Notes under the pieces: model-generated
What the model saw: only the letters and a program-made list of their open reading frames with translations
Database searches by the model: none
Told to the model about the DNA's origin: nothing
From: an uncultured Bacteroides sp.
GTDB taxonomy: Bacteria > Bacteroidota > Bacteroidia > Bacteroidales > Bacteroidaceae
Assembly: GCF_949298305.1 (NCBI RefSeq)
Contig: NZ_CASFWU010000016.1
Location: 1-35,208 of the forward strand
DNA: 35,208 nt
Direction: 5' to 3'
Made by a program: the position numbers and the translations under genes
In this document: in pieces, positions 1 through 7,814 of the stretch
How positions within the stretch are numbered: position 1 is the stretch's first letter
Layout of the letters: each line of letters opens with the position of its first letter

Positions 1-1499
1 ACAATATCTGCATGCACCCATTTCTGCTGTTCCATACCTGGAGCCGATTTGGCTGCATCAAGCAACTGGTTAACCAGCCCGAGCAGACTGCGGCTTTGTC
101 TGATAATGGTATCCAGATAATCGTCCACATCTTTTTTCCCCAACTCCTGTTTTTTCAACTGTTCGGCTAAGCCTATGACGACAGTAAGTGGAGTTCGGAA
201 TTCATGAGTGACATTGGTAAAGAAAGTACTTCTCATCTGAATCGTACGTTTCAGTTGCCGGTTAGTTCGGAGACGTATGCGCTGAATATATAGTAGCAGC
301 AGAATAATAGTTATAGCCAATATAGCAAACAACACACTACCTATAAGAATTGTTTTTTTGGACTTCTGCTCTGCTCGATAAGCATTTCGAGCCACATTGA
401 CAGTTTTCTGTGCTTTATTCCTCTCATACTTCATCTGTAAGTTCAGCGTATTGTTTTTGTTTTTCTCGTTCATTACGCTATCCGTATATGCTAAACTTTT
501 TTCGTAATGGCTGATGGCTTCTTTAAAGTTTCCGGCCTGTTGACAAGATAGAGACTTCAACCTGTATATTTCAGACAAATGTTCGGGTGAGTGGATATTC
601 AGTGCTTCCTGTTCACTTCTTTCGATATAAGGTTCGGCTTTCCCGCGCAGATTCTGCAATAAATACACACGTGCAATGGCAATGTGTGCTTCCAGCCAGT
701 GCCACCGATCTGAATTTTCTTCCATAAGTTGGCCCGAACTTTGGTAATGTTCCAAAGCTTCTTTCCATTTTTTTTGTTTTTCCGCCATACGTCCGAGGTG
801 ATTATGGCAAAGAGCAATACCTAAGTTGGATTGAGCCAAACGATTGAGTTTCATGGATTCCTGGTAATAGATGTAGGCCTTTGCTGTTTCTCCTTTCGTT
901 TCCAGTATACTCCCAATGTTGGCATAATTGATGGCTTGTCCCAAATAGCTGCCCAATTTCTTTTCTCCTTCGAGTGCCTTGTTGAAAGCCTGCATGGCAA
1001 TTTCAGCATTGCCCAGTGTCAGATGAATGTTGCCAATACCGTTGAGCGAAACAACCTTATTTTTTTTCGCTATACCCGATAACGTATCGCTCCAGTTTTC
1101 GCAATAGCGCAATGCGGTATAATGGTTGTTCGATGCCTCATCCAAAATCCCCATACGTCTGAAGTTTGTGCCTAAATTATTATATGCCTGAATGATTTCG
1201 TTAGTGTCTTGCGCCTCCAAAGCATATTCCAAACTTTTATAATGGGCATCCAAAGCTTCCCTGAAGCGGGACTTATCTCGCAATTCCTTTCCTTTTATTT
1301 TATAAGCGACACTAAGGGCATAATTGTTCTTCCCATGCTGACGGATGAAACAATCAAGCGAATCAGCTTTAGCCATCCGTTTTGCCTGTTTTTCTATTTC
1401 CCGCTTTTCTGCATCAATACCAGTTCCTTCATTTACAGATGGAACACAGCTTACCATAATTAGTAATACACTTAATATTTGTATTATAAAACGCTGCAT
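1..1499 (-). CDS. TPR-containing sensor histidine kinase, 3' end beyond window
   Basis: The reading frame starts at ATG 1499 and stays open to the window edge, so only the first ~499 residues are seen. The N-terminus MQRFIIQILSVLLIMVSC looks like a signal sequence with a possible lipidated Cys near residue 21. Residues ~60-340 are helical TPR-type repeats (for example NNLGTNFRRMGILDEASNNH and YANIGSILETKGETAKAYIY). A membrane segment (ILIGSVLFAILAITIILLLL) follows near residue 390. The dimerisation/phosphoacceptor motif HEFRTPLTVVIGLAEQL then begins, with the predicted phosphorylated His at residue 432. The ATPase domain lies outside the window. This is a two-component sensor with a periplasmic TPR region, a common Bacteroidota design. 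The ligand and the partner regulator cannot be told from here. Base composition is clearly more AT-rich than in the genes to the right. Confidence 0.88.
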   Translation of the reverse strand, partial: MQRFIIQILSVLLIMVSCVPSVNEGTGIDAEKREIEKQAKRMAKADSLDCFIRQHGKNNYALSVAYKIKGKELRDKSRFREALDAHYKSLEYALEAQDTNEIIQAYNNLGTNFRRMGILDEASNNHYTALRYCENWSDTLSGIAKKNKVVSLNGIGNIHLTLGNAEIAMQAFNKALEGEKKLGSYLGQAINYANIGSILETKGETAKAYIYYQESMKLNRLAQSNLGIALCHNHLGRMAEKQKKWKEALEHYQSSGQLMEENSDRWHWLEAHIAIARVYLLQNLRGKAEPYIERSEQEALNIHSPEHLSEIYRLKSLSCQQAGNFKEAISHYEKSLAYTDSVMNEKNKNNTLNLQMKYERNKAQKTVNVARNAYRAEQKSKKTILIGSVLFAILAITIILLLLYIQRIRLRTNRQLKRTIQMRSTFFTNVTHEFRTPLTVVIGLAEQLKKQELGKKDVDDYLDTIIRQSRSLLGLVNQLLDAAKSAPGMEQQKWVHADI

Positions 1500-1555
1500 A
1501 GGAGTGATTCAATTACTTTTTGTTGCAATAATCAAAAGGGTAACTGTTATGAATG

Positions 1556-1586
1556 CAAAAATAGCCAAATTTAACAAGACGAAAAA
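1556..1586 (-). promoter_or_regulatory. Bacteroidota-type promoter for the TPR histidine kinase
   Basis: On the minus strand a -7 box TATTTTTG (1563-1556) fits TAnnTTTG, and a TTTT tract (1586-1583) lies exactly 19 nt upstream, at the place of the -33 element. Transcription would start near 1549, leaving a ~50-nt leader before ATG 1499. Seen as a motif only. Confidence 0.55.
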
Positions 1587-1704
1587 GGTTTTGAGTGTTA
1601 AAGACAATACTAACATGGCTTATCGCTTTGTTTGGTCGCGTTAGTCTTGGCAACCAGCTCCAGCTTTAATTTTCCAAACGAATTCTCATCCTCAAAAATG
1701 CACT

Positions 1705-1754
1705 TCATTTAAAACCCAGCGAAAGCTGTCCGTCACCCTGCAGATTAAAATTCA
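1705..1754 (-). pseudogene. Possible relic of an rnhB 3' end
   Basis: Positions 1718-1754 match 30 of 37 bases of the 3' end of the intact rnhB (10846-10882). On the minus strand the predicted peptide FNLQGDGQLSLGFK resembles the RNase HII tail FNLLGDGQLSLNF. The similarity does not extend into the rest of rnhB, and the open frame upstream of it is made by the 22-nt repeat array, so no functional gene is proposed. It may be a decayed rnhB tail or an unrelated C-terminal beta-strand motif. Confidence 0.3.
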
Positions 1755-1933
1755 GGTAGATTAAATGGTTCTGAACCAGAATCGGCGGGAAAATCAAGGC
1801 TCCCTGCGGAACCCTTGTGAGAGGCGTTGCTTCTTCATCCGACTTTGTATGGCGGAAAGACAAGATCGAGTGCATCCCTGTGTGTAGTTTTCCTGTCCGG
1901 AGGGGTATGCCAGCCGAGTACGGATAAGGCGTA

Positions 1934-2422
1934 AAAAACTTGCAAAAAGTTCGGATATGCAAGATTTTGCCGACACAAGCTTTCTGCAAAAAACTCGAAA
2001 TAGAGGCCGGAAAAGCACTTTCGGGCTGCCGGAAGCGGCCGCCGTGCAAGCTCCGTCCGTCCACCGTGCTTGCTCCGTCCTCGCAGATTGCTTGTGCGGA
2101 GCGGGCAGAATGCTTGTACGGAGCGGGCAAAATGCTTGTACGGAGCGCCAAAAAGCCTTGTTACGACCTCCCGGAAGGGTAGCCGGCTCCTTCAAAGTGG
2201 CTTCCGGAAGCCGGGAAGTGTGCATTTCCCGCCCCCGGAGACCACTTTTTTCTCTCTTTCAAATGTAAGGATTTCGCTATCCACCTGCCATGCAAACGGT
2301 TACAGGTTTTCACTTCCGTTTTTCCGTGCAAGCCGGACGGAAGGCCGAAAAAAACGGATTCTCAGGCATCAGGAAAGTCAAAGTGTCAAAATGTAAAGAG
2401 AGGAATTCACAAGCAATACGGA
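1934..2422. repeat. Dispersed ~490-bp non-coding element, copy A
   Basis: This stretch aligns end to end, with substitutions and few gaps, to 12382-12873 in the same orientation. Shared landmarks in order: an ACTTGC/GCTTGC start, the six-unit 22-nt array, the block CCTCCCGGAAGG, a CTCTCTTTCA box, GCAAGCCGGACGGAAGGCC, TTCTCAGGCATC, and AAAGTCAAAGTGTCAAAATG near the right end. No frame is conserved between the two copies. The rest of 1500-2700, apart from the MITE-like element, shows nothing else convincing. Confidence 0.75.
2046..2177 (+). repeat. 22-nt phased GCTTGY array A (six units)
   Basis: The hexamer GCTTGT or a close variant begins at 2046 (GCAAGC), 2068, 2090, 2112, 2134 and 2156 (CCTTGT), always 22 nt apart. 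The middle units share GCTTGT-ACGGAGCGG followed by GCA/AAAT. Because 22 is not a multiple of three, the phase cannot come from coding; reading frames that cross it shift at every unit. Confidence 0.8.
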
Positions 2423-2509
2423 ATAACTCGGGGTGATTTCCCGACAGGCGGGATGACAAAGCAATGAAGCCGCAAGGAGAAAAGAAGCCCCCTCCAACTC
2501 CTGCAAGAG

Positions 2510-2698
2510 GGTGTGTCAAAACAAAGGTATCTGAAACTCTCCTCCTTCAGGAAGGAGGAGTACCCGAAGGGGGAAGTGGTAGGTGGAAACATAAGGTGTT
2601 GATATACAAGATGTCGTAAGACCTACCACCCCGCCCGTTGGGCACCCCTCCTTCCTGAAGGAGGGGAGTCAGATACCATCACTTAATTTTGATACACC
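2510..2698. mobile_element. MITE-like nested inverted-repeat element
   Basis: The ends are inverted repeats GGTGTGTCAAAA (2510-2521) and TTTTGATACACC (2687-2698), 11 of 12 matching. Inside lie longer arms, 2526-2584 and 2621-2677, that pair over nearly their whole length and start with GGTATCTGA. Each arm contains its own short palindrome CCTTCAGGAAGG or CCTTCCTGAAGG. A 36-nt spacer separates the arms. At 189 bp with no gene, it fits a non-autonomous transposable or REP-like element. The right end is only 7 bp from the stop of the next gene and could also act as its terminator hairpin. Confidence 0.65.
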
Positions 2699-2705
2699 TC
2701 CTGGA

Positions 2706-4511
2706 TCAATACTTCAACACCTTGGCGGCCACCGTCTTGTAGACAGGCATCGTCATGCCGATGGAAGCGCCGATGTAGGTGGGGTCGCATACGGTGTACT
2801 TCTGTCCGCCCACCATCAGGTAGTCGCCGCCCACGTTGCTGTTGAAGCGCACGGCTGTGGCGATGTGGTCGGGATAGTCGAGCAGCACCACGTCGAGGCC
2901 CAGCAGGTTGCGCACCAGGTAGGAGTAGAGAATGGAACGGTCCTCGCAGTCGCAATAGGGGTAGTAGAACAGTTCTTCGACAAAGAAAGGTTTCTCGTAG
3001 CCGAATTGGTCGCCGTCCGTGGCATACTGGAAGCCCGTCTGCACGAAGTTTATCAGGAGGTTGGCCGCATCGGCCTCGCTCTTTCCCTTCACGAGGGGAG
3101 CCAGCGAAGAGAGCAACGTATGGGCCACTTCCTCGTTGACAGGCGCATTGACATAGACGCTGTAGTCACACTGCGGATAGCTCTTGTAGAAATCCATCAG
3201 CGCCTTCGGTACTTCGACCGTCACTTTGGCCGCGCTGCCCTTGGCCTGATGCGTGGAGGAAGCTGTCGCTCCCTCGAAGGCGGGCGCTTCCTGAAGGGCC
3301 ATCTGAAGGCTGTTCTTGGCGCTCGGAGCATCCTTCTGGCACATGTAGAAGGCGCAGGGCTGGTTGCCGTTGATGTTGTAGTAGGTCAGTCCGCCCTGTT
3401 GCATGTACGGATGTCCGTATATCTGGCAGTCGGTGGCCACAAAGAGCAGCATCTTGTTTTCGTCGGCCTTGCGGGCCATCTTGGCCTTGTAGCCCATCTC
3501 GTTGAGCAGGAACTGCTGCATCACCACGCTTTCGTTGGCGTTGGAGCAATAGGCGTCGGCCACCGTGCGCAGCAGGGTGAACACGCCCCAGTCGTTCAGC
3601 GACAGGTCGGAAGCTATCTGGCGGCAGTCCTTCAGCAGGTTCTTGTAGTCGGTGGCGTACATGCCCTCGTAGGCGTCGGCCACATCGTTCTCCTTCAGGC
3701 TGTTCAAGCGGCATTTCCCTTTCAGTCCGTTGGGCAGGTAGTAGGCCTGCGTGCCGTAGACAATCTTGCTTCGGTCTGCTCCTCCGGCATAGAGGGGCTC
3801 TTTCCGGGCCGGCTTTGCGGCGGGAGTGACGGGCTTGGGTGCCGGCGCAGGTTTCACCTCCACGGGGCGTTCGGGTTCCTTCGCGGGCTTCTGCTCCACA
3901 GGTTCCACTTCCACCACGGGTTTCTTCTCGGGCTGGACTGCCGGCTTTTCCTCGGCCACGGGTTTCTTCACGGGCTGCGCCACCGGCTTCTCCTCGGCCA
4001 CGGGTTTCTTTTCAGGCTGTACCACGGGTTTCTCTTCGGCCACGGGTTTCTTTTCGGGTTCCACCGCCGGTTTCTTTCCGGGCTTCTCCTCGACCACAAT
4101 CACTGTCGGTTTCTTTTTCTTCTTCACGATGACCGTAGGCTCGTCGAAGGTGATGTCTTCCACATCGTTTACTTTCACCACGGGTTTCTGCTTGCCTTCC
4201 TCGGTGGACAGGTCAAGAATCTCCTCGATGGTGAGGCACACGGGCTTTTCGTCCTTGGGGGCCTTCTTTTCATCGTAGACAACGGGCTTCACGGGCTCGG
4301 GCTTCGTCCGTTTTTCCACCGGTTTTTCGGCCTCAAATTCCTTCCAGGGGTCTCGCATGAAGTTGATGAATTCCTGGTTGGCATCGTCCAGAAACTTGTC
4401 GAAGTCAGCCAGTTGTTCCTCCATGAAACTGGAGAAGTCGTCTTTCTTCTCTTGCGCCGTAGCCGGCAGCGCGAGCAAAAGCCCCGCCGCAAAAAGTCCA
4501 ATCTTCTTCAT
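2706..4511 (-). CDS. Exported transglutaminase-like protein with Pro/Lys/Glu-rich linker
   Basis: The 601-residue product starts with a Sec signal peptide (MKKIGLFAAGLLLALPATAQ). An acidic stretch follows. Residues ~125-245 are a low-complexity linker built from repeats such as EKKPVAEEKPVVQP, long enough to span part of the periplasm. The C-terminal region has a plausible transglutaminase-like triad: Cys522 in CDCEDRSILYSYL, His549 in DYPDHIATAV and Asp576 in VCDPTYIGASIG. Such folds act as cysteine proteases, amidases or cross-linking enzymes; the substrate here is unknown. It is the last gene of the exported-protein cluster, but a terminator hairpin lies just upstream, so its expression may be lower or separate. 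The fold assignment rests on the motif order, not on an alignment. Confidence 0.8.
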   Translation of the reverse strand: MKKIGLFAAGLLLALPATAQEKKDDFSSFMEEQLADFDKFLDDANQEFINFMRDPWKEFEAEKPVEKRTKPEPVKPVVYDEKKAPKDEKPVCLTIEEILDLSTEEGKQKPVVKVNDVEDITFDEPTVIVKKKKKPTVIVVEEKPGKKPAVEPEKKPVAEEKPVVQPEKKPVAEEKPVAQPVKKPVAEEKPAVQPEKKPVVEVEPVEQKPAKEPERPVEVKPAPAPKPVTPAAKPARKEPLYAGGADRSKIVYGTQAYYLPNGLKGKCRLNSLKENDVADAYEGMYATDYKNLLKDCRQIASDLSLNDWGVFTLLRTVADAYCSNANESVVMQQFLLNEMGYKAKMARKADENKMLLFVATDCQIYGHPYMQQGGLTYYNINGNQPCAFYMCQKDAPSAKNSLQMALQEAPAFEGATASSTHQAKGSAAKVTVEVPKALMDFYKSYPQCDYSVYVNAPVNEEVAHTLLSSLAPLVKGKSEADAANLLINFVQTGFQYATDGDQFGYEKPFFVEELFYYPYCDCEDRSILYSYLVRNLLGLDVVLLDYPDHIATAVRFNSNVGGDYLMVGGQKYTVCDPTYIGASIGMTMPVYKTVAAKVLKY

Positions 4512-4537
4512 GGTCGCAATATATTTTAAAGTGTATA

Positions 4538-4585
4538 TAAAAAAAGAGGTTATGCCTGCAGGCGCTTGTGCCGCAGGACATAACC
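4538..4585 (-). terminator. Rho-independent terminator inside the exported-protein cluster
   Basis: On the minus strand the sequence after the 211-residue gene forms a stem, GGTTATG plus CCTGC pairing with GCAGG plus CATAACC, followed by CTCTTTTTTT. It sits in the 91-bp gap before the transglutaminase-like gene, so it should end or attenuate transcription before that gene. Confidence 0.75.
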
Positions 4586-4602
4586 TTATAAATCAACTGG
4601 TT

Positions 4603-5238
4603 TTATTCTTCAGCTTCTACGGGTTCACCGATGAACTCTTCCACCTGCTGCGACAGGTTGCCCAGGGCAGCCTGCTTTTTGGCTTCCTGTGCGGCTTCTT
4701 CGCGGGCCTTCTTGGCAGCCGATTCGTCGATGGACATGAATACGTTGAATTCCTTGGTACCGTTGCCCAGGTCTCTTACCAGCACGAAGTGTTGCTTTAC
4801 CAGCGCGCCAATCTTGGCGTTGACCCCCGACTCGTAAGCCGCGCCGAACTTATCTATTTCCTCTTCGGAAGCGCCGGTAGAAGAGTCGGCAGAAATAATG
4901 GTTTTCATCTTACCTACCACCTGGGCCTTGGCACGGCCTGCATAGCTGGTGATGCCGTTCACGATGGCGTTCTCACGGCCAATCTTCACGTTCTTTCCGG
5001 TGGCGATACCCGTCAGGGCGATGCGGTTTTCCTCGTCCTCCTCCATATACATGCGGTACTTCAGCAGGGCATAGTCCAGCGTTGAGGCACTGGCCTGCAA
5101 AGTCCAACCTTCCTTCTTCAGTTCCTTTACTCTCTTCTTCACATCTTTTTCCAACGCCTTGGACTGGGCGCTGGCCGATGCCACCGCGCCGAACAATACG
5201 GCGAAGACAAGCATCACATACATCAAACTCTTTTTCAT
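4603..5238 (-). CDS. Small exported protein, LPP20-like (tentative)
   Basis: The 211-residue protein has a clear Sec signal peptide ending near ASASAQS. The mature part is mostly charged and mixed alpha/beta: a Lys/Glu-rich start (KALEKDVKKRVKELKKEGW), a central region with ITSYAGRAKAQVVGKMKTII, and an Ala/Glu-rich helix (ESAAKKAREEAAQEAKKQAA) near the C-terminus. The central helix and the position beside a clearer LPP20-like gene suggest a related periplasmic fold, but I do not recognise the family with certainty. The start lies 36 bp after the stop of the upstream gene, as expected for co-transcription, and a terminator follows the stop. Confidence 0.75.
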   Translation of the reverse strand: MKKSLMYVMLVFAVLFGAVASASAQSKALEKDVKKRVKELKKEGWTLQASASTLDYALLKYRMYMEEDEENRIALTGIATGKNVKIGRENAIVNGITSYAGRAKAQVVGKMKTIISADSSTGASEEEIDKFGAAYESGVNAKIGALVKQHFVLVRDLGNGTKEFNVFMSIDESAAKKAREEAAQEAKKQAALGNLSQQVEEFIGEPVEAEE

Positions 5239-5274
5239 AATCTTCCAATTATTAAATTAATGAATACTCTTTTC

Positions 5275-6585
5275 TTATTCCCAATTTGTCACGTATGGCA
5301 GGGAAAGCCGGGTGCGCTCTACGGCACCGGTCGTGGGATTGACCAACGTGATGGAGCCTTGCACAAAGGACAAGGCCGACTTCTTCTGCTGCAGGGCGGT
5401 GAACTCACCCTCGGCACGGGCCTTGATTTGCAGCACGCCCTTGGTCTTGTACACTCCGTCGATGTCGTCGAACACAATCGGAGCCGAGAAATCGGGCACA
5501 TGAAGCTCGATGGCCTTCAGGCCGAAAGCCGTTCCTCCGCGGTTGTTCAGCGTCAGGCGGATGTTGATGTTGTAAACCTTCCGCTGGGCGGCCACTACCG
5601 AGTCGGCTGTCAGAATCAGCTTGCCTTCGGGCACTACGGAGAAGGCCGATGTGCCTGCTCCTCCCGCTTCGGTCAGGTAAGCCTTGTGCTCCATCTTCTT
5701 TCCGTTGATGCGGAATTGGATGTCCAGGAAGTTCTCCTCTTCGGGCAGGCAGTCGATGGCGTCGTACGTGATGAGGAACGTTCCGTCCGAAGGACGCACA
5801 CTCAGCTGTCCGGCGCAGTTGGAAGTGACTTTCGGCTTGACAGACACCCGTACGGGGTTCCCCTCCAGCAGCACCTGGCACTGGTATTTCCCTTCTTCGA
5901 GGAAAGTACCTGTCACGGTGATGGCATCGTACAACTGCTTGTAGCGCTTCTGCAAGCCTTGGGCCTGCTTCAGACGGACCTCGTCGAAGAAATACTCTAT
6001 CAGCGCATCGAGCTGGGTGATGCTGCTGCCAATCTCTTCCACAGATTCTATCTCGTTGATTTTCTGCTCCAATGCTTCGTACTGGGCCACCTTTTCGGCG
6101 TCCAATTCCTCGAACTGTTTCACCAGCGCATTCTGTTCAGCCTGCGAGAAGGGATATTTTACGGAATACTCGTAATACTCCTTCTTGGTGGCCTTGTCCT
6201 GTACCTTCTGCCAGTAGATTTCCTCTATCTTGGTTTCGGAAATGCCCTTCAGGAAGGGCAGATTGGCCGACTTTATCTTGGACGCGCGGCTGAAGGCCTC
6301 CCGGGAGTCGATGTTGCCGTTCACGTTCACTTCGGACATTTCGCTGTTCGAGGTTACCATGACATGACTTGCCACCGACTGGATGATGCGTTCGGTTATC
6401 TCGTTCAAAGCCTTGGTCTGTGCCTCGGCCAGCGAATTGGCAGTGACACTCACCACCATATAATCGTCTACGACCGTATTCATCCATGCAGGAGCCTTCT
6501 TGGAACTCTTCTCTATCACTTTAGTCTGTGCCCCGGCCGCCAAAGCAAGCGACAAGGCACAAATCAGGATTGTCAATCGTTTCAT
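5275..6585 (-). CDS. Exported LPP20-like protein
   Basis: The chosen start is ATG 6585 (MKRLTILICALSLALAAGAQT, a Sec signal peptide); an in-frame TTG three codons upstream is less likely. The product has 436 residues. The segment APAWMNTVVDDYMVVSVTAN followed by LAEAQTKALNEITERI has the layout of the LPP20 family: a P-x-W start, a short strand, then an Ala-spaced helix. LPP20-type proteins such as Vibrio FlgP are outer-membrane or periplasmic structural components. A coiled-coil stretch (QAEQNALVKQFEELDAEKVA and on) and a beta-rich C-terminal half follow. The gene begins 17 bp after its upstream neighbour. The LPP20 assignment is by eye. Confidence 0.82.
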   Translation of the reverse strand: MKRLTILICALSLALAAGAQTKVIEKSSKKAPAWMNTVVDDYMVVSVTANSLAEAQTKALNEITERIIQSVASHVMVTSNSEMSEVNVNGNIDSREAFSRASKIKSANLPFLKGISETKIEEIYWQKVQDKATKKEYYEYSVKYPFSQAEQNALVKQFEELDAEKVAQYEALEQKINEIESVEEIGSSITQLDALIEYFFDEVRLKQAQGLQKRYKQLYDAITVTGTFLEEGKYQCQVLLEGNPVRVSVKPKVTSNCAGQLSVRPSDGTFLITYDAIDCLPEEENFLDIQFRINGKKMEHKAYLTEAGGAGTSAFSVVPEGKLILTADSVVAAQRKVYNINIRLTLNNRGGTAFGLKAIELHVPDFSAPIVFDDIDGVYKTKGVLQIKARAEGEFTALQQKKSALSFVQGSITLVNPTTGAVERTRLSLPYVTNWE

Positions 6586-6602
6586 AGCCAACAAATATTA
6601 GA

Positions 6603-7772
6603 TTACCACTCAACAGGCAGATTGCGGATGATTACTTTGGCATCTCTGATTTCAAACTCCAGATAGCTGAAGCCGGGAATCTTCTTCGTTACATCCAGCA
6701 CGAAATAGTCCTGCTTGATCTTGACCTGCGAAGGCATTTTGGTATTGGCCCACCATCTGGCGTCGGTCAGTGACTTCTTATTGTCGCATTCTTCGCCGTC
6801 AAGCGTAAAGGCAGAATTAAAGCTGACCTGTCCGTTCAAGATTCGGTCGTTGTGGTTCAGCACCTCCAGTTGAATGGTGATGCGCCGTTGTGTCACATTG
6901 CCGAAGCATTTCAGCACCTTAACTTCCAAGTCATTGGCCGATATGGAGATTGAATAGTCCAGCTTCGGAGTTTCCTGCGGCGCAGGCTGTTCTACCGGCT
7001 TTTCTACGATGACCGGCTTCTCTACAACCACCGGCTTTTCTACGACTTTCTCCACTACCACCGGTTTTTCAACGATTTTTTCCACTTCCACAATCTTCTC
7101 CACTTCCACCGGCTTTTCCACCACCCGCTCTACAATCACCGTATCGGGTTCGGAAGGAACATAGTTGTACAGTTCCTTCAGCAATACGGCGGCCTGTTCG
7201 TAGCAAGGCAGTGTTTCAGAGATGGCGGACAGATAGTTCATGGCTTCCTGGTACTTCTTCTGGTCGAAAAGCCCCTGTGCTTTTTGCAGGATTATGGCAC
7301 AGTTTGCAGCGTAATAGTCCTGAATCTTTTCACGGGTAGTGCGGATGAAACGGGTGAAAGCTGTGTTGGTGGCCTTGATGTTGCCAATCATATTCTTCAT
7401 GGCCTTTTCTTCGCCGCCAACGCCATTCCCCTTTACAGGAATAATCATGCTATAATACATGGTGCCATCCACCAGGTTCTTTGCAATCAGTGTCAGTTCC
7501 CCTTTGACAACGGAAACTTCCTGCATCATGCCTGCCGTGGTCATCACGTCGGACAACTCGAACACAGGCTCTATGGCAAATACATTGTAACCGTTGGCCG
7601 AAGCCGCACTGTTGCGGTTAAATATCTGCTTCAGCCTCAAGTCGAGTGCTTCGACCACACTTGGCGGTAACTCTTCCTGCGCAGACTTCAAGATGGTAAA
7701 CTGGATTTCGCCTTGTGCAAAAGCTCCCAGGCCGCACACGCACGCCAGTAATAAAAACAACAGTCTTTTCAT
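6603..7772 (-). CDS. Exported protein with VEK-rich repeats, function unknown
   Basis: The 389-residue protein has a signal peptide (MKRLLFLLLACVCGLGAFAQG). An N-terminal domain of ~140 residues (QFTILKSAQEELPPSVVEALDLRL and on) is followed by a TPR-like helical pair (AQGLFDQKKYQEAMNYLSAI). Residues ~210-270 are a low-complexity linker of VEKPV/VEKIV units. The last ~110 residues form a beta-rich domain. Val/Glu/Lys linkers of this kind are often stiff periplasmic spacers. I do not recognise the family. Its position, 42 bp after the upstream gene and 17 bp before the LPP20-like gene, makes it part of the same operon, and the linker parallels the Pro/Lys linker of the transglutaminase-like protein. 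Confidence 0.8.
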   Translation of the reverse strand: MKRLLFLLLACVCGLGAFAQGEIQFTILKSAQEELPPSVVEALDLRLKQIFNRNSAASANGYNVFAIEPVFELSDVMTTAGMMQEVSVVKGELTLIAKNLVDGTMYYSMIIPVKGNGVGGEEKAMKNMIGNIKATNTAFTRFIRTTREKIQDYYAANCAIILQKAQGLFDQKKYQEAMNYLSAISETLPCYEQAAVLLKELYNYVPSEPDTVIVERVVEKPVEVEKIVEVEKIVEKPVVVEKVVEKPVVVEKPVIVEKPVEQPAPQETPKLDYSISISANDLEVKVLKCFGNVTQRRITIQLEVLNHNDRILNGQVSFNSAFTLDGEECDNKKSLTDARWWANTKMPSQVKIKQDYFVLDVTKKIPGFSYLEFEIRDAKVIIRNLPVEW

Positions 7773-7814
7773 TTCTGCATCTGTTTAAAGGGTTTATACT
7801 AAATACATTCTCTT

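Noticed and set aside
2046..2177. CRISPR array
   Set aside because: Spacing is regular but there is no identical repeat with unique spacers, no 30-nt scale unit and no cas gene.
1705..2225. Overlapping minus-strand reading frames of ~145 codons
   Set aside because: They run through the 22-nt array in shifting frames, differ from the equivalents in copy B, and lack codon bias or a start region.
2865..4529. Long plus-strand frame opposite the transglutaminase-like gene
   Set aside because: Mirror of biased codons on the minus strand; Gly/His/Leu-rich product without domains.
5260..6666. Long plus-strand frame opposite the LPP20-like gene
   Set aside because: Antisense shadow; no start signals, no recognisable domain.
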